Origin: Catonia carolina
Taxonomy: Eukaryota; Arthropoda; Insecta; Hemiptera; Achilidae
Assembly (NCBI GenBank): GCA_035578175.1
Contig: JAQMRL010000008.1
Location: forward strand, 8,656,883 to 8,720,882
DNA length: 64,000 nt
Reading direction: 5' to 3'
Part shown: piece by piece, positions 52,290 to 61,830 of the stretch
Position numbering within the stretch: the first letter of the stretch is position 1
How the letters are laid out: each line of letters starts with the position of its first letter
The notes under the pieces: generated by a model
Seen by the model: the letters and a program-made list of their open reading frames with translations, nothing else
Database searches by the model: none
Told to the model about the DNA's origin: nothing
Translations under genes and position numbers: made by a program

Positions 52290-52500
52290 TGTTGTTGTTG
52301 TTTAGGTCATCAGCCCCTTTAGGCTGGTTTGAACCCGTAGAGGTTTTACTGAGTAAAAAGAGGAGTGAGGTGGTTTACCATTGCCTTCCTCACTGAGTAG
52401 AAAAGTATGCTTATCAGCATGCCAGGCCCTCTGAAAAGCACATATTTTCCACTCTGCAAATGACACCTTCACTTCATTCACCACAGGGTCTGGCTGTACA
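52290..52500 (-). mobile_element. Family-2 SINE-like element, truncated
   Basis: Minus copy from TTGTTTAGGTCATCAGCC to AGGGTCTGGCTGTACAG; the 5' half is missing. Confidence 0.85.
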
Positions 52501-53036
52501 GTTGTAATATTTTACCAGAAAATCAAGTTTTTCTTTCTTTTTGGTAAAATATTAAAATCCATTTTATTTCTGAGTGAAATTTTAACTTTCAAAATAAAAA
52601 TTATTTCTTTTTATTCAGTCTAGATATTTCTTAACATTTTTATTCTTTATTACTTCATAATACGTTTTTAGGCTTTTTTTCATTCTTTCTTAATCGCAAT
52701 AGCAGTCATGTAGACTAGTGGAATTTCGTTGATTCTGCATATTGCGTTTCCGCTGGTTAACTCACCCCCCTTTCCTCCGCGCTTACTTTCCACATAGTTT
52801 TTCTATTTCTCTATGCGTTAGAAAGAGAAGTTGCACGTGTTCCTCGCTCTCTCTCTCTCTCGTTTCTCTACTGCCTTTTGGAGTGGGGGTTTCCGCTCAA
52901 CCGTTGTGAACGCGCGATTTGTCTTTGTCTTGCGCTGACGGCCTTAGAATTCACATCTTATTCCAGGTAACTCAAATTTTATCATGTTTTATAAAAAATT
53001 CCTAAATTTTAAGCCCCCTTAAAATTTTTATATAAA
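52501..53036. other. Spacer before the LTR element
   Basis: No gene recognised; a CT-rich simple-sequence tract lies at about 52843-52868. Confidence 0.45.
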
Positions 53037-53040
53037 ATAA

Positions 53041-54533
53041 TGTAACCGGACGGGGTGGCGGCAGGTTGGGTCACAGCAATGAAAAACTCTTGATTTATCT
53101 TGAATATATTTATTAACAATATTTTCCCATCTTAAAATTACCACTTCTGATCGCCATCAGAAACTACGCTACAATTATAATCTATAAGGTTAAACACAAT
53201 AAAACCATGGTCCTTAAAGTCCCTAAGTCGTGGAACACAGGGCACAATCCCAATAAACTATTAAAGTAACCATAACCTAATACTAAATTAATCCAATTAT
53301 GAGATTTACTTCCCTCGTCTAGCCCGTATTGTCCATCAACTGAACAGACACCAGGCACTGTGATTAGTCATATAAGATTAAATACTAATTCTAACAAGTT
53401 CAATAAAAGAAAATACTATCAGCAACAATAGTGAAAACTTACACAATAAGTTCTCACCAAATTCAATAAAAGGCGATAGTGTCAACACAATAATGATCTG
53501 ACATAATGAATTCTCACAAAATCAATAAAAGAAAATATTAACAACAACATAATGAAATTACATAGTGAATTCTCACAAAATTAACAAAAGAAAATATTGA
53601 CATCAACAATAGTGTAATTACATAATGACTTCTCACAAAATCGATAAAAGAAAATATTAGCATCAATAATAATGAAATTACATAATGAATTCTCACAAAA
53701 TTACTAAAAGAAACTATTAACATCAACAATAGTGTAATTACATAATGACTTCTCACAAAATTAATAAAAGAAAATATGAACATCTATAATAATGAATTCT
53801 CGGTAAGACCCTAGCTAATGGGGCGGTAGACTTGCTCACTTAAAGTATGGTACATAAGGGTACTTACAAAACCAGGCCAATATCGCCATCGTCCTCGCCC
53901 GAAACCTTCGGGGCCGTATGTTAAGAGGGACTCAAACGGGCCCAATCGCAGTATTCCAACTCCACGGTCTGGCTAGGCCGGGGTCACACGAGCGCACACA
54001 GTTCACTCAACCACAACTTATACAGTTCTAAAACCACAGGCTACACCGCCTCACCATTCCACCGGCACGTCCCGAGAGTTCACTGGAAGCCTTAAACAGT
54101 TATTCGCCAGAATACTCGCGTACTAGCACGAGGACCGCCCATACCGGGTGGTCATACGACGTTGCTCGTGTGTACCTGTCCTACAAAAAGGCGCGCGCAA
54201 CTCACTCGCACTGCTCGCTTCGAGTCTAACACAGCGACTGGCTGGCTCTCGCGCTCCACCCCACCTCCGCCCTACTATACCAGTACACCCAGCTCAGCTG
54301 ACGCGACACATTCCAGCTTGTCGCTTACACATTTCCTGGAATTCGTCCCTCGTACATAATTCTTTTATCCTACAATATTATACTATTAGATTATTACATT
54401 ATACGATTACACATCATTACATTACATGATTACACATTAATTAACAATTAAAAATACGCTGTTAGAAATAAAATTATTTTAAATGAAAATTCACTAGTTA
54501 GTAAATAACTCGGTTCAATCCCATAATATTACA
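53041..54533 (-). repeat. 3' LTR (1493 bp)
   Basis: Offset of 8790 bp to the other LTR with no difference seen. Contains AT-rich tandem repeats (53396-53797) and a GC-rich half (53860-54350). Short ORFs inside are mirrored in both LTRs and have no known domain. Confidence 0.95.
53396..53797. repeat. ~60 bp tandem repeats in the LTR
   Basis: About 6.7 units with 'ttctcacaaaattaataaaagaaaatat' as core. Alternate units resemble each other more than neighbours (for example 53581-53640 with 53701-53760), so the basic duplication was probably a 120 bp dimer. The same array is in the other LTR at 62186-62587. Confidence 0.85.
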
Positions 54534-54548
54534 CTACTTTCCCCTCTC
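54534..54548 (-). promoter_or_regulatory. Polypurine tract for plus-strand priming
   Basis: Minus strand reads GAGAGGGGAAAGTAG immediately before the 3' LTR start TGTAATATT. Confidence 0.8.
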
Positions 54549-54621
54549 AGAAAGGGCTATCAGATTTAACAGGCCATGTTCCCTACTCCACTGGCACTGC
54601 ACTATACACATTGCGGATACG

Positions 54622-56535
54622 CTAGTCGCTCCTCACTGCCACACTGGCATAACCACTTCGGGATAGGCTGCGTCGCTCCTCCCTGGATAGCCGCTGGATG
54701 GGTGGAAGTTCCGGGTTCCTCGGTGTCGCTCCGTCCCCTTGTCTAGGCTGCTCGGTTGCTCCAGGACACGGTACCATCTCAATGGAGGGTCCTCCCTCCT
54801 CCGCTTCTTGATTCGTCTCCGCATCGGTCCTCCGTTGATACCACCATATGGCCGTGATCAAGATTACGGCCACCAATAAGATAAGGAAGCTCGCCAACCA
54901 CCAGGCTCGTTGGTAATATTGCTGCCTACGCTGGATCGCGTTCTCCAAGTCTCTGTAGGTAACCTCTGGACCATGAGGGCCTGGTTGGGTTCGACCCTCA
55001 GCTGCCAATTCTCCAATGATTTCCCAACTCTCTTCCCTGTTGCTGAGTGGTTTCGTCCTTGGCACACCCACGGTTAAGCGGGTAATAGTAACTAATGGCG
55101 GAACTAATTCCACTGTAATTGTACCTCGGGATCGTTGCAGGATGGTGAATTGATCGGTGCGATAGGTACAACTTCCAATCGGCTTCAATTTTCCCACTCC
55201 GGTAATATTTTGTTTAGTTACCGTGACTCTGCCTCCCACTTGACATTCCGAGACTAGGTTGTCTGCAACAGGGATGCTAAAGTACCAGCTCTCTTCTCTT
55301 TCGCTCCAAATCCAGATGGGTAAGGGTACCTTAGCCAGGACGGCACGCTCGCAAAGATTGTGGATGTCCACCTCGGACTCAATGAATAGGGAGTGTAGGC
55401 AGGTGGTCCTTCGTCGATGAAGCAAGACGACATCCGCTGGGCAAACCCTCGGGCCACTTCCCTGACACTTCACTAGTTCTCCTGCAGGAAATTCACTGTG
55501 GAGTTCTTGGTTTTCACTAACAATGAAATGAGTCTCCGGCACGCGGTACACATACGATACACCAGTCGTAGAGTCCAACACGGGTAACACTCGTACTTGA
55601 TACAACTGAAACAAATGGCCTTGCGAGGCTAAAGGTACATCAATAACTATTCTAATATAGTGTCCCACTGAATGAGCACATACCTTGGTCATGGCATAAT
55701 ATCTATACATGTCCATCACCCCAGTACTAGTGAGCAAGTCTACCCCTACTGGCAATACAGGTTGCAATTTCCTGACAATGTTACTTAGTTCTACAGGGGA
55801 AATTAAAGTAGCACTTATTCTACCCTCTACACTAACACGCTGAACATCTAACACTAAATTCCTTAAATCTATCACTCCCTGCAGGGAGGCAACTCTCAGC
55901 CCACCCAGGATAGTGGTTGCGTTCATAAACATCTGTAACATCACATCTGCACGCTGAACCCGATCTTCTACGGCATCCAACCTCCTCATCATTGGCTTTA
56001 TCACGGCGACCACATCTTGTGCCACCCGTCGAATCTTCTCGCTGTTCTCTTCCGCCTGCCTTGACAGGGTACGGGTTACGGAGGTGAGGTCCTTTTGCAG
56101 ATATACGGTCTCCGCCATGGTGCGATCGATTCCCTCGAGGTTACGATGCAGCTCGTCGAGATCGTCCGAATCCGGATTCCCGAAAATGACCTTGATTATC
56201 TTCCCTCCGATGTTGACTAGGCCCCTCTTAGATCGCCCATTCGGCAACATGTCTCGTAGCGTCTCTCCGACAGTTTCCATTTCCGCAACTACGTCCTCTA
56301 CTTCCTGGATGGATTTCTCGGTAACTCGCATCCTCGGCTCGTTCCTGCCTGCTTCAACAAGGACTGCCTTGGCTTCTTCGACGGCTGCTCGCAGCTCTCT
56401 CCTTCGCTCAGTCAGTCGGGTCACATTTATTTCCACCACCACTCGCATTGAGTCTCCTGTCATTATAATTTCTCCCCGCTCCAGGAAGAGTACTCCGTTG
56501 TCGACCTGGCGTCCGGCTCCCAGAGCCATGCACAT
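54622..56535 (-). CDS. env: Env-like fusion glycoprotein of the LTR element
   Basis: 637 codons, uninterrupted. A furin-type site RSKR at residues 101-104 is followed by a Gly-rich hydrophobic segment (GLVNIGGKII), the arrangement of fusion peptides in gypsy-type Env and baculovirus F proteins. Heptad-rich helical sequence follows, then a Cys-containing ectodomain, one transmembrane segment at about 544-565 (WLASFLILLVAVILI) and a 70-residue cytoplasmic tail. No N-terminal signal peptide is visible. A pyrimidine-rich splice-acceptor-like site (CCCTTTGTGTAG) lies just upstream of the ATG, so the message is probably spliced and the leader may come from an upstream exon. Function (membrane fusion) is inferred from family. 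Confidence 0.85.
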   Translation of the reverse strand: MCMALGAGRQVDNGVLFLERGEIIMTGDSMRVVVEINVTRLTERRRELRAAVEEAKAVLVEAGRNEPRMRVTEKSIQEVEDVVAEMETVGETLRDMLPNGRSKRGLVNIGGKIIKVIFGNPDSDDLDELHRNLEGIDRTMAETVYLQKDLTSVTRTLSRQAEENSEKIRRVAQDVVAVIKPMMRRLDAVEDRVQRADVMLQMFMNATTILGGLRVASLQGVIDLRNLVLDVQRVSVEGRISATLISPVELSNIVRKLQPVLPVGVDLLTSTGVMDMYRYYAMTKVCAHSVGHYIRIVIDVPLASQGHLFQLYQVRVLPVLDSTTGVSYVYRVPETHFIVSENQELHSEFPAGELVKCQGSGPRVCPADVVLLHRRRTTCLHSLFIESEVDIHNLCERAVLAKVPLPIWIWSEREESWYFSIPVADNLVSECQVGGRVTVTKQNITGVGKLKPIGSCTYRTDQFTILQRSRGTITVELVPPLVTITRLTVGVPRTKPLSNREESWEIIGELAAEGRTQPGPHGPEVTYRDLENAIQRRQQYYQRAWWLASFLILLVAVILITAIWWYQRRTDAETNQEAEEGGPSIEMVPCPGATEQPRQGDGATPRNPELPPIQRLSREERRSLSRSGYASVAVRSD

Positions 56536-56537
56536 AC

Positions 56538-56552
56538 CTACACAAAGGGAAT
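56538..56552 (-). promoter_or_regulatory. Candidate splice acceptor for env mRNA
   Basis: Minus strand ATTCCCTTTGTGTAG|GT, ending 3 nt before the env ATG. Retroviral env is usually made from a spliced RNA; the matching donor was not identified. Confidence 0.45.
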
Positions 56553-56761
56553 TCAGTCTCAGTGGCGGTTATTACGGGGCCGCACAAAATACTTACAAAA
56601 CTACATATAAAATTAATTTACTCTAATTATATCAAGGTAGTGTAATTTAGTACCATATTTATAGCAAACGAACGAAGTATCCACCCTCTCCAAACTGGGC
56701 CTAACCTACTCAATCCAGCCAGGACTCCAGTATGAAGCGGGTTTCACCCTCGTCCTTCCAT

Positions 56762-59700
56762 CTAGTCCCTGCTACTCTGTTCTTGGCGTGGAATTCCTCC
56801 CCTGCTTCTTAACGAGTATGGTGATCTCACTGCGGGTCGCCTCGCTTGTGGGGAGGGTCGATACGAGGGATCCTCCCTTACAGGGTCTAACGGTTCCGGT
56901 GGGCTATCGGGGGCGGCGAAAAATTCATCCCAGGCCTCCCACCCTCTCTCGTCTTCACTCGACCCTGCCTTCTGGGCCATCTCTTCCTGGCCTTCAATCG
57001 TGTCCGATCCAGAGTCAGTTCCAGACTCCCTAGTTGACCCTCCACGGCTTCCCCCTGCGGCCGCATCGCTAATCTCGTTCTGATCTCCATCACTCTCGAA
57101 TTCTGACGGCCTCCATGGTTCCTCTTCCGCTTCCTCGTCTCCAATTTCCCTTGACGGAACTCCCGAATCTTCTTGTTTTCGCTGGCACGCCGTCCGCCGC
57201 TGCCGCACCGCTGGCGCTCCTTCCTTCGAGACGCTGGCCGTTCCCGGTTTCAGGCGATTTACATGCACGATCACGGTCCGGTCCGACCCGACGCGGAGTT
57301 GATAATTCACCTCCGACAACTTTTTGATCACCTCGTAAGGCCCCTTCCACGGACGCAAAAACTTTCGGCTGTTCCCCGGCTTCACCGCGGGATCGTGTAG
57401 ATACACGGTGTCGCCTACCTCGAACTTTCGGCTCACCTTATCCCGGTTAAATGCACGGGCTCTTTCTTCCGCCGCCCGGTGAGATTGCTGGACTGTTACT
57501 TCGTAGGCATTTCTCAGGCGTTGGCATAAGAGGTGAAGATAGTCTTCTACCTTTCCATCATAACTGCCCGAATTGATCATCAGATCCCCGGGCAGGACCA
57601 TCTCTCGCCCGTGGAGCAAAAAGTATGGGGAATACCCCGTCGACGAGTGCGGCACGCTTCGGTAGGCCATCACTGCGTACGGAACCCATCGATCCCAGTC
57701 TCGTCCATCGTGTCGTGCGAAGTGGGCAACACTATCTATTAGGGTACGATGCACTCTTTCAAGGCGCCCGTTACCCTCCGGATGATAGGGTGACGTCTGC
57801 AGCTTTTTTATCCCTAACAGACGGCAGACTTCCTTCATCAAATCGGATGTAAAATTTCTCCCCTGATCGGTGAGAAGTCGTTCAGGTACTCCGTGCCGCG
57901 TTATGATATGTTGTACGAAGGCGCACGCAACGCTCTCCGCACTTTGATCTTCCAGAGGAACTGCCTCGACATATCTGGTGAAGTGATCCACGAAAGTGAG
58001 TAGGTATCGTTTCCCGTTTTTACTTCTGGGTAGAGGACCCACGATGTCCATCGCTACTAGTTCGAAAGGTCTGGAAGGTTCCGGTGCCCTGGCCAGGGGC
58101 GCCTTCAGTCGGGTCGGTGTCTTCCGCTCTGCACAACGCTGGCACTTGCGCACCCATTTAGTCACGTCGGACGTTATCCCTGGCCAATAGCACTTCGTTT
58201 TGACTCGCAGAATAGTCCTTTCTATTCCCGGGTGTCCTGCCCACGGCGTGTTATGGCAGTTCTCCAATATTCGTTCCCTCATTGTATGAGGCACCGCCAA
58301 CCTCCATTCCTTTTTGTCACACGCCCCGTCGGTCCAATAGATGATGCCGTCAATGGTTACCCCTTTCTGGTTTCGAATCAACTCCTGGCACCATGCATCT
58401 TCTTTTTGCTCCTTCCTCACTTCTTCAGCATCCATGTCACTCACTACTCCCGCTATCATAGTCGCCCGGCTCAAAGCATCGGCGTTTGTATGTTTTATTC
58501 CTGGCTTGTGCACGACAGTGTACTCGAATTCCGCCAGTCTCAGCGCCCACCTAGTCAATCGAGAGGAAGGATCTCGTAGGCTTAACATCCACCGTAGTGC
58601 TGCGTGGTCGGTCACGAGAGTGAAACGCCGGCCCAGTAGATAACATCGAAATTGCCGTGAGGCCCAAACTACGGCAAGCAGCTCCCTTTCAGTGGTCGAG
58701 TAATTCCTTTCCGCTTGATTCAGCTGTCTGCTTGCGAACGCGACGGGTCTTTCACCTTCGTCTGTTTCCTGTGATAGGACCGCCCCAAGGGCTACGGACG
58801 AAGCATCGGTAGCCAGTATAAAAGGCTTGTTGAAATCTGGAAACATTAGCACTCGGTCGGAGCACAACGTGTCCTTCAACAACTGGAAGGAGCGTTGCTG
58901 CTCGGTCCCCCAACTATATTTTTCCTCCTTCTTGGTTAATTTGGTAAGGGGCCCAGCAATATCCGCAAAATTGGGCACAAAACGCCTGTAATACCCCGCT
59001 AGACCGAGGAAACCCCTTACTTCTCTTGGGTTCGTCGGCACGGGAAATTCCCTCACGGCTCGTAGCTTCTCCGGTTCTGGCCTCACACCCGTCGATGTAA
59101 CCACATGACCCAGATACTGGACTGTGTCCTTGGCAAACTGACACTTCTCCAAATTGACCCTTAGGTTAGCCCGTTGAAAAATCTCTAAAACATGCATAAG
59201 CCTCTCCAAGTGTTCCTTGAAGGTCTCGCTGAAGATAATGACATCGTCTAGGTACACCAGACACTCTATTCCCTTAATTTTGGACAGTAGTCGATCCATA
59301 GCCCGCTGAAACGTTGCTGGAGCGCCGGTTAACCCAAACGCCATTCGTCGGTACTGATAGTGGCCGCCTACCGTCGTGAAAGCCGTTTTCTCACGGTCTT
59401 CCTCCGCCACTGGGATCTGATGGTACCCACTGTGTAGGTCAAGCGTGGAAAAATATCGGCATCGTCCCAGATGTTCCAACGTCTCCTGGATTAATGGCAA
59501 TGGATACGCGTCCGCCTTGGTCACCTCGTTGAGAGCCCGGAAGTCGGTACAAAACCGGTACTTGGTGCTCCCATCGGTTGTCTTCTTTCGGACGAGCACC
59601 ACTGGAGCAGACCACGGGCTAAGGGAAGGCTCTATTACCCCCCGGTTAATCATTTCGGCGAGGTGTTCCTCCACCACCGGGCGTAGGTGGTATGGTACTC

Positions 59701-60739
59701 GGTAGGGCCTCTTGGCGATGGGTTTATCATCCACAGTGGGTATCCGATGAACTACTTCTAGATTACACCCTTCTCGACCCGGCTCGTCGAATGTCGTCAC
59801 ATATTTTAATAGGACAGCCTCCAGCTCCCTCGCCTCCGGGTCCTTCAAATGGGCTGTTTTCTCCTTGATGCTTGCCTTCAAATTCTTGGTTTCTCCAGTG
59901 AGGTCCTTGCTAGAGTCTACCGTGGCCACCAGTCTCTCCCGTCCCAGGGGCTCCGCTCTCCCTAGTTCCTGCTTCCGAGGAAGCTGAATATTCGCCGACG
60001 TCAAGTTAATTAGCTTCACTGTAACCTGCTTCCCCTGCACTCGATTCACCGTCCTTGCCACTCGTAAGCCGGGCTGGGGTTGCGCAACCGGTTCCACTAG
60101 CATGTCCTCGTCCACAGCGGTCTCAATAGCCGCCGACAGTACCATCTCCGAGTAAGGGGGAATAGTAACCTTTTTGATGCATTTAATTATCTGTTCAAAT
60201 CCGCCTCCTTCCTTACAGACGTTAACTCGTTGGCTCTCTTGGGTGTCTGTGTCCCTTGTTGTCACTGCGGCAACATTTACTTCGGCACTCGAGGGGGACG
60301 TCCTACAGCTTAACCTTCGACTTCGGGTATCGATTACGGCGCCTAACTTCTCCAACAAATCAAGGCCTAGAAGTCCATCTCTCGTAGTGTCCATGGTAGC
60401 GACGACGAACGGGTGTCGTACCTGTACTCCCCCTATCTCGCAGTCCACCACTTGACAACCGGCGATGCCTAGCAGCGCCCCAGTTACACCCTTAGCCATT
60501 ACATGGGCTGGCTGCAGCGGTACTCCAGGGACAGGCTCCCTTAAGAGCGACATTTCTGATCCTGTATCCACCAACAACACCCTAGTCTGGCCTCCGATCT
60601 CAGTGGTCACTAAAATTCCTTCCTGGTCGGTCCGCACATTCGGCACCCAGCAGGTCCCTTGCGTTACTGGCTTGTCGTCGGGACGCCCTACAAGCCGTTC
60701 TCGTTTGGGGACGCCGCCCCGTCGCCGTTTCCTACCACC
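56762..60739 (-). CDS. pol: Pol polyprotein of the LTR element
   Basis: The frame is open from 60739 to the stop at 56762 (about 1325 codons; the first in-frame stop upstream is TAA 60742-60740). No ATG precedes the protease, and it overlaps gag by about 50 nt in the -1 frame. Domains in order: aspartic protease (LLVDTGSEMSLL), reverse transcriptase (ECLVYLDDVIIF), RNase H (LATDASSVALGAVLS; later Asp in LVTDHAALRW), integrase zinc finger (H-H-C-C within AGHPGIERTI…CQRCAERK), integrase core (VAMDIVGPLP, LLTDQGRNF and Glu in SPYHPEGNGRLERVHRTL) and a GPY/F-type module (WKGPYEVIKKL). An acidic tail follows. All catalytic residues are present. Confidence 0.95.
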   Translation of the reverse strand, partial: GGRKRRRGGVPKRERLVGRPDDKPVTQGTCWVPNVRTDQEGILVTTEIGGQTRVLLVDTGSEMSLLREPVPGVPLQPAHVMAKGVTGALLGIAGCQVVDCEIGGVQVRHPFVVATMDTTRDGLLGLDLLEKLGAVIDTRSRRLSCRTSPSSAEVNVAAVTTRDTDTQESQRVNVCKEGGGFEQIIKCIKKVTIPPYSEMVLSAAIETAVDEDMLVEPVAQPQPGLRVARTVNRVQGKQVTVKLINLTSANIQLPRKQELGRAEPLGRERLVATVDSSKDLTGETKNLKASIKEKTAHLKDPEARELEAVLLKYVTTFDEPGREGCNLEVVHRIPTVDDKPIAKRPYRVPYHLRPVVEEHLAEMINRGVIEPSLSPWSAPVVLVRKKTTDGSTKYRFCTDFRALNEVTKADAYPLPLIQETLEHLGRCRYFSTLDLHSGYHQIPVAEEDREKTAFTTVGGHYQYRRMAFGLTGAPATFQRAMDRLLSKIKGIECLVYLDDVIIFSETFKEHLERLMHVLEIFQRANLRVNLEKCQFAKDTVQYLGHVVTSTGVRPEPEKLRAVREFPVPTNPREVRGFLGLAGYYRRFVPNFADIAGPLTKLTKKEEKYSWGTEQQRSFQLLKDTLCSDRVLMFPDFNKPFILATDASSVALGAVLSQETDEGERPVAFASRQLNQAERNYSTTERELLAVVWASRQFRCYLLGRRFTLVTDHAALRWMLSLRDPSSRLTRWALRLAEFEYTVVHKPGIKHTNADALSRATMIAGVVSDMDAEEVRKEQKEDAWCQELIRNQKGVTIDGIIYWTDGACDKKEWRLAVPHTMRERILENCHNTPWAGHPGIERTILRVKTKCYWPGITSDVTKWVRKCQRCAERKTPTRLKAPLARAPEPSRPFELVAMDIVGPLPRSKNGKRYLLTFVDHFTRYVEAVPLEDQSAESVACAFVQHIITRHGVPERLLTDQGRNFTSDLMKEVCRLLGIKKLQTSPYHPEGNGRLERVHRTLIDSVAHFARHDGRDWDRWVPYAVMAYRSVPHSSTGYSPYFLLHGREMVLPGDLMINSGSYDGKVEDYLHLLCQRLRNAYEVTVQQSHRAAEERARAFNRDKVSRKFEVGDTVYLHDPAVKPGNSRKFLRPWKGPYEVIKKLSEVNYQLRVGSDRTVIVHVNRLKPGTASVSKEGAPAVRQRRTACQRKQEDSGVPSREIGDEEAEEEPWRPSEFESDGDQNEISDAAAGGSRGGSTRESGTDSGSDTIEGQEEMAQKAGSSEDERGWEAWDEFFAAPDSPPEPLDPVREDPSYRPSPQARRPAVRSPYSLRSRGGIPRQEQSSRD

Positions 60740-61800
60740 TTAGATGTGTTTGACACTCCCGGATCCCTCCGCTCGGTGTACCGCCTTGGGCATCGAGCGG
60801 CAAAGTGGCCAGCCACGCCGCAGACAAAGCAATTCCCGCGTCGGTTATTACTTCTAGGCTCATCTTGGGGCCGGAATCTCCCTCTACCTTCTCTACTTGC
60901 GGTGCGCGTCGCTGGCGGTCTTTGTCGGTTGGCGCAGTCTCGCGCGAAATGCCCCCTGCCCCCACAGGTAAAGCACACTCCCGGCGTTGGCGATGTTACT
61001 CTCTTGGTTGACGAAGCAGTGACCGCATTAAGGTTACTACATGGCGGTTCACCGAATATCCCGAATATCTCCCCGGCCCGTCGGTGTGCCGGTCGTACCT
61101 GGCTCACTCGTTCAGCCACGCCTATAGCTTCCTCCAAGTCCTTGGGCGGATAGATCTGCAAGGCGTCCGCAGCGGGGCCCACCAATCCTCTAACGAAAGC
61201 AGCCAACAACGTGCGATCCAGTTGCGCACGCGCCCACCGCGCCGCCGCCGCATCCGATGGCAAAGGCATAGCCTCCACGGCTAGTTTCCGGCAACGATCG
61301 GCGAAAGCCCTCGGGTCTTCTCCATGTTCCTGCTTCGCGGTATTCAAAGCTAGCAAGAAGCGTTCCGGGTCACGATTCCCCAAGAAGCGGTCTCGTAGTA
61401 CCTTAGTATACTGTTCAAACTTAGACCTCCGGTCGTTCAACTCGGGGTGAGCGTCTAAACAGGACGCCGCGGCTCCAGAAACCTTGAGTCTGCAAATGGT
61501 TTTTCGGTCTTCGTCATCCCAATTCCCGGTCCTGGCCACTAACTCCAGATTCCCCAGGAATTCCTCTACAGTCGGACCACTTACGTCACCAGTCCATACC
61601 TTTATTAGAGACTGCAAGCCTAAGTCTCTTTTAGAGCGGCCGGGGCTAGCGTTCCGATTCTGCACCTGTGTTCTCAGCGTCTGCACCTCTCCGGCTAGCT
61701 GTTCCCGCTCCCCTACCACCCTGTCCTTGTATGCTACGAGCTCTTGGTTGGCGAGTGTGAGCTCCTCTATCTGCCGCTGAAGTTCTGGTACGGTAGCCAT
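60688..61800 (-). CDS. gag: Gag polyprotein of the LTR element
   Basis: 370 codons, ATG at 61800-61798 only 30 nt after the 5' LTR. The N-terminus is a coiled coil (ELQRQIEELTLANQELVAYK), followed by a capsid-like helical region with VEEFLGNLELVARTGNWDDE and DRFLGNRDPERFLLALNTAK, then two CCHC zinc knuckles (CFTCGGRGHFARDC and CFVCGVAGHFAARC) that bind RNA. Stop TAG at 60690-60688. Gypsy of Drosophila lacks such knuckles, so this element belongs to another branch. Confidence 0.92.
   Translation of the reverse strand: MATVPELQRQIEELTLANQELVAYKDRVVGEREQLAGEVQTLRTQVQNRNASPGRSKRDLGLQSLIKVWTGDVSGPTVEEFLGNLELVARTGNWDDEDRKTICRLKVSGAAASCLDAHPELNDRRSKFEQYTKVLRDRFLGNRDPERFLLALNTAKQEHGEDPRAFADRCRKLAVEAMPLPSDAAAARWARAQLDRTLLAAFVRGLVGPAADALQIYPPKDLEEAIGVAERVSQVRPAHRRAGEIFGIFGEPPCSNLNAVTASSTKRVTSPTPGVCFTCGGRGHFARDCANRQRPPATRTASREGRGRFRPQDEPRSNNRRGNCFVCGVAGHFAARCPRRYTERRDPGVSNTSKVVGNGDGAASPNENGL
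60703..60709 (-). promoter_or_regulatory. -1 ribosomal frameshift heptamer
   Basis: Minus strand C CCA AAC, a perfect X XXY YYZ slippery site, with CCA and AAC in the gag frame, 12 nt before the gag stop. A -1 slip enters the pol frame, which is open at this point. Confidence 0.8.
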
Positions 61801-61811
61801 TTTTGCAGGCT

Positions 61812-61829
61812 ACCCCACGCCTGACACCA
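61812..61829 (-). promoter_or_regulatory. Primer-binding site (tRNA-Leu-like)
   Basis: Minus strand TGGTGTCAGGCGTGGGGT begins one nucleotide after the 5' LTR. It would pair with a tRNA ending CCTGACACCA, as leucine tRNAs do; the isoacceptor is not certain. Confidence 0.65.
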
Positions 61830-61830
61830 A

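Noticed and set aside
53538..53783. Hydrophobic repetitive ORF in the LTR tandem array
   Set aside because: The protein is a translation of 60 bp AT-rich repeats; the period is a multiple of three, so openness is expected.
54148..54429. Plus-strand 93-codon ORF, identical in both LTRs (62938)
   Set aside because: It is antisense within the LTR, has no recognisable domain, and its identity merely reflects the identical LTRs.
56084..56626. 180-codon plus-strand ORF opposite env
   Set aside because: Shadow of the GC-rich env coding strand; no start context or domain.
60659..61153. 164-codon plus-strand ORF opposite gag
   Set aside because: Antisense shadow of the gag zinc-knuckle region.
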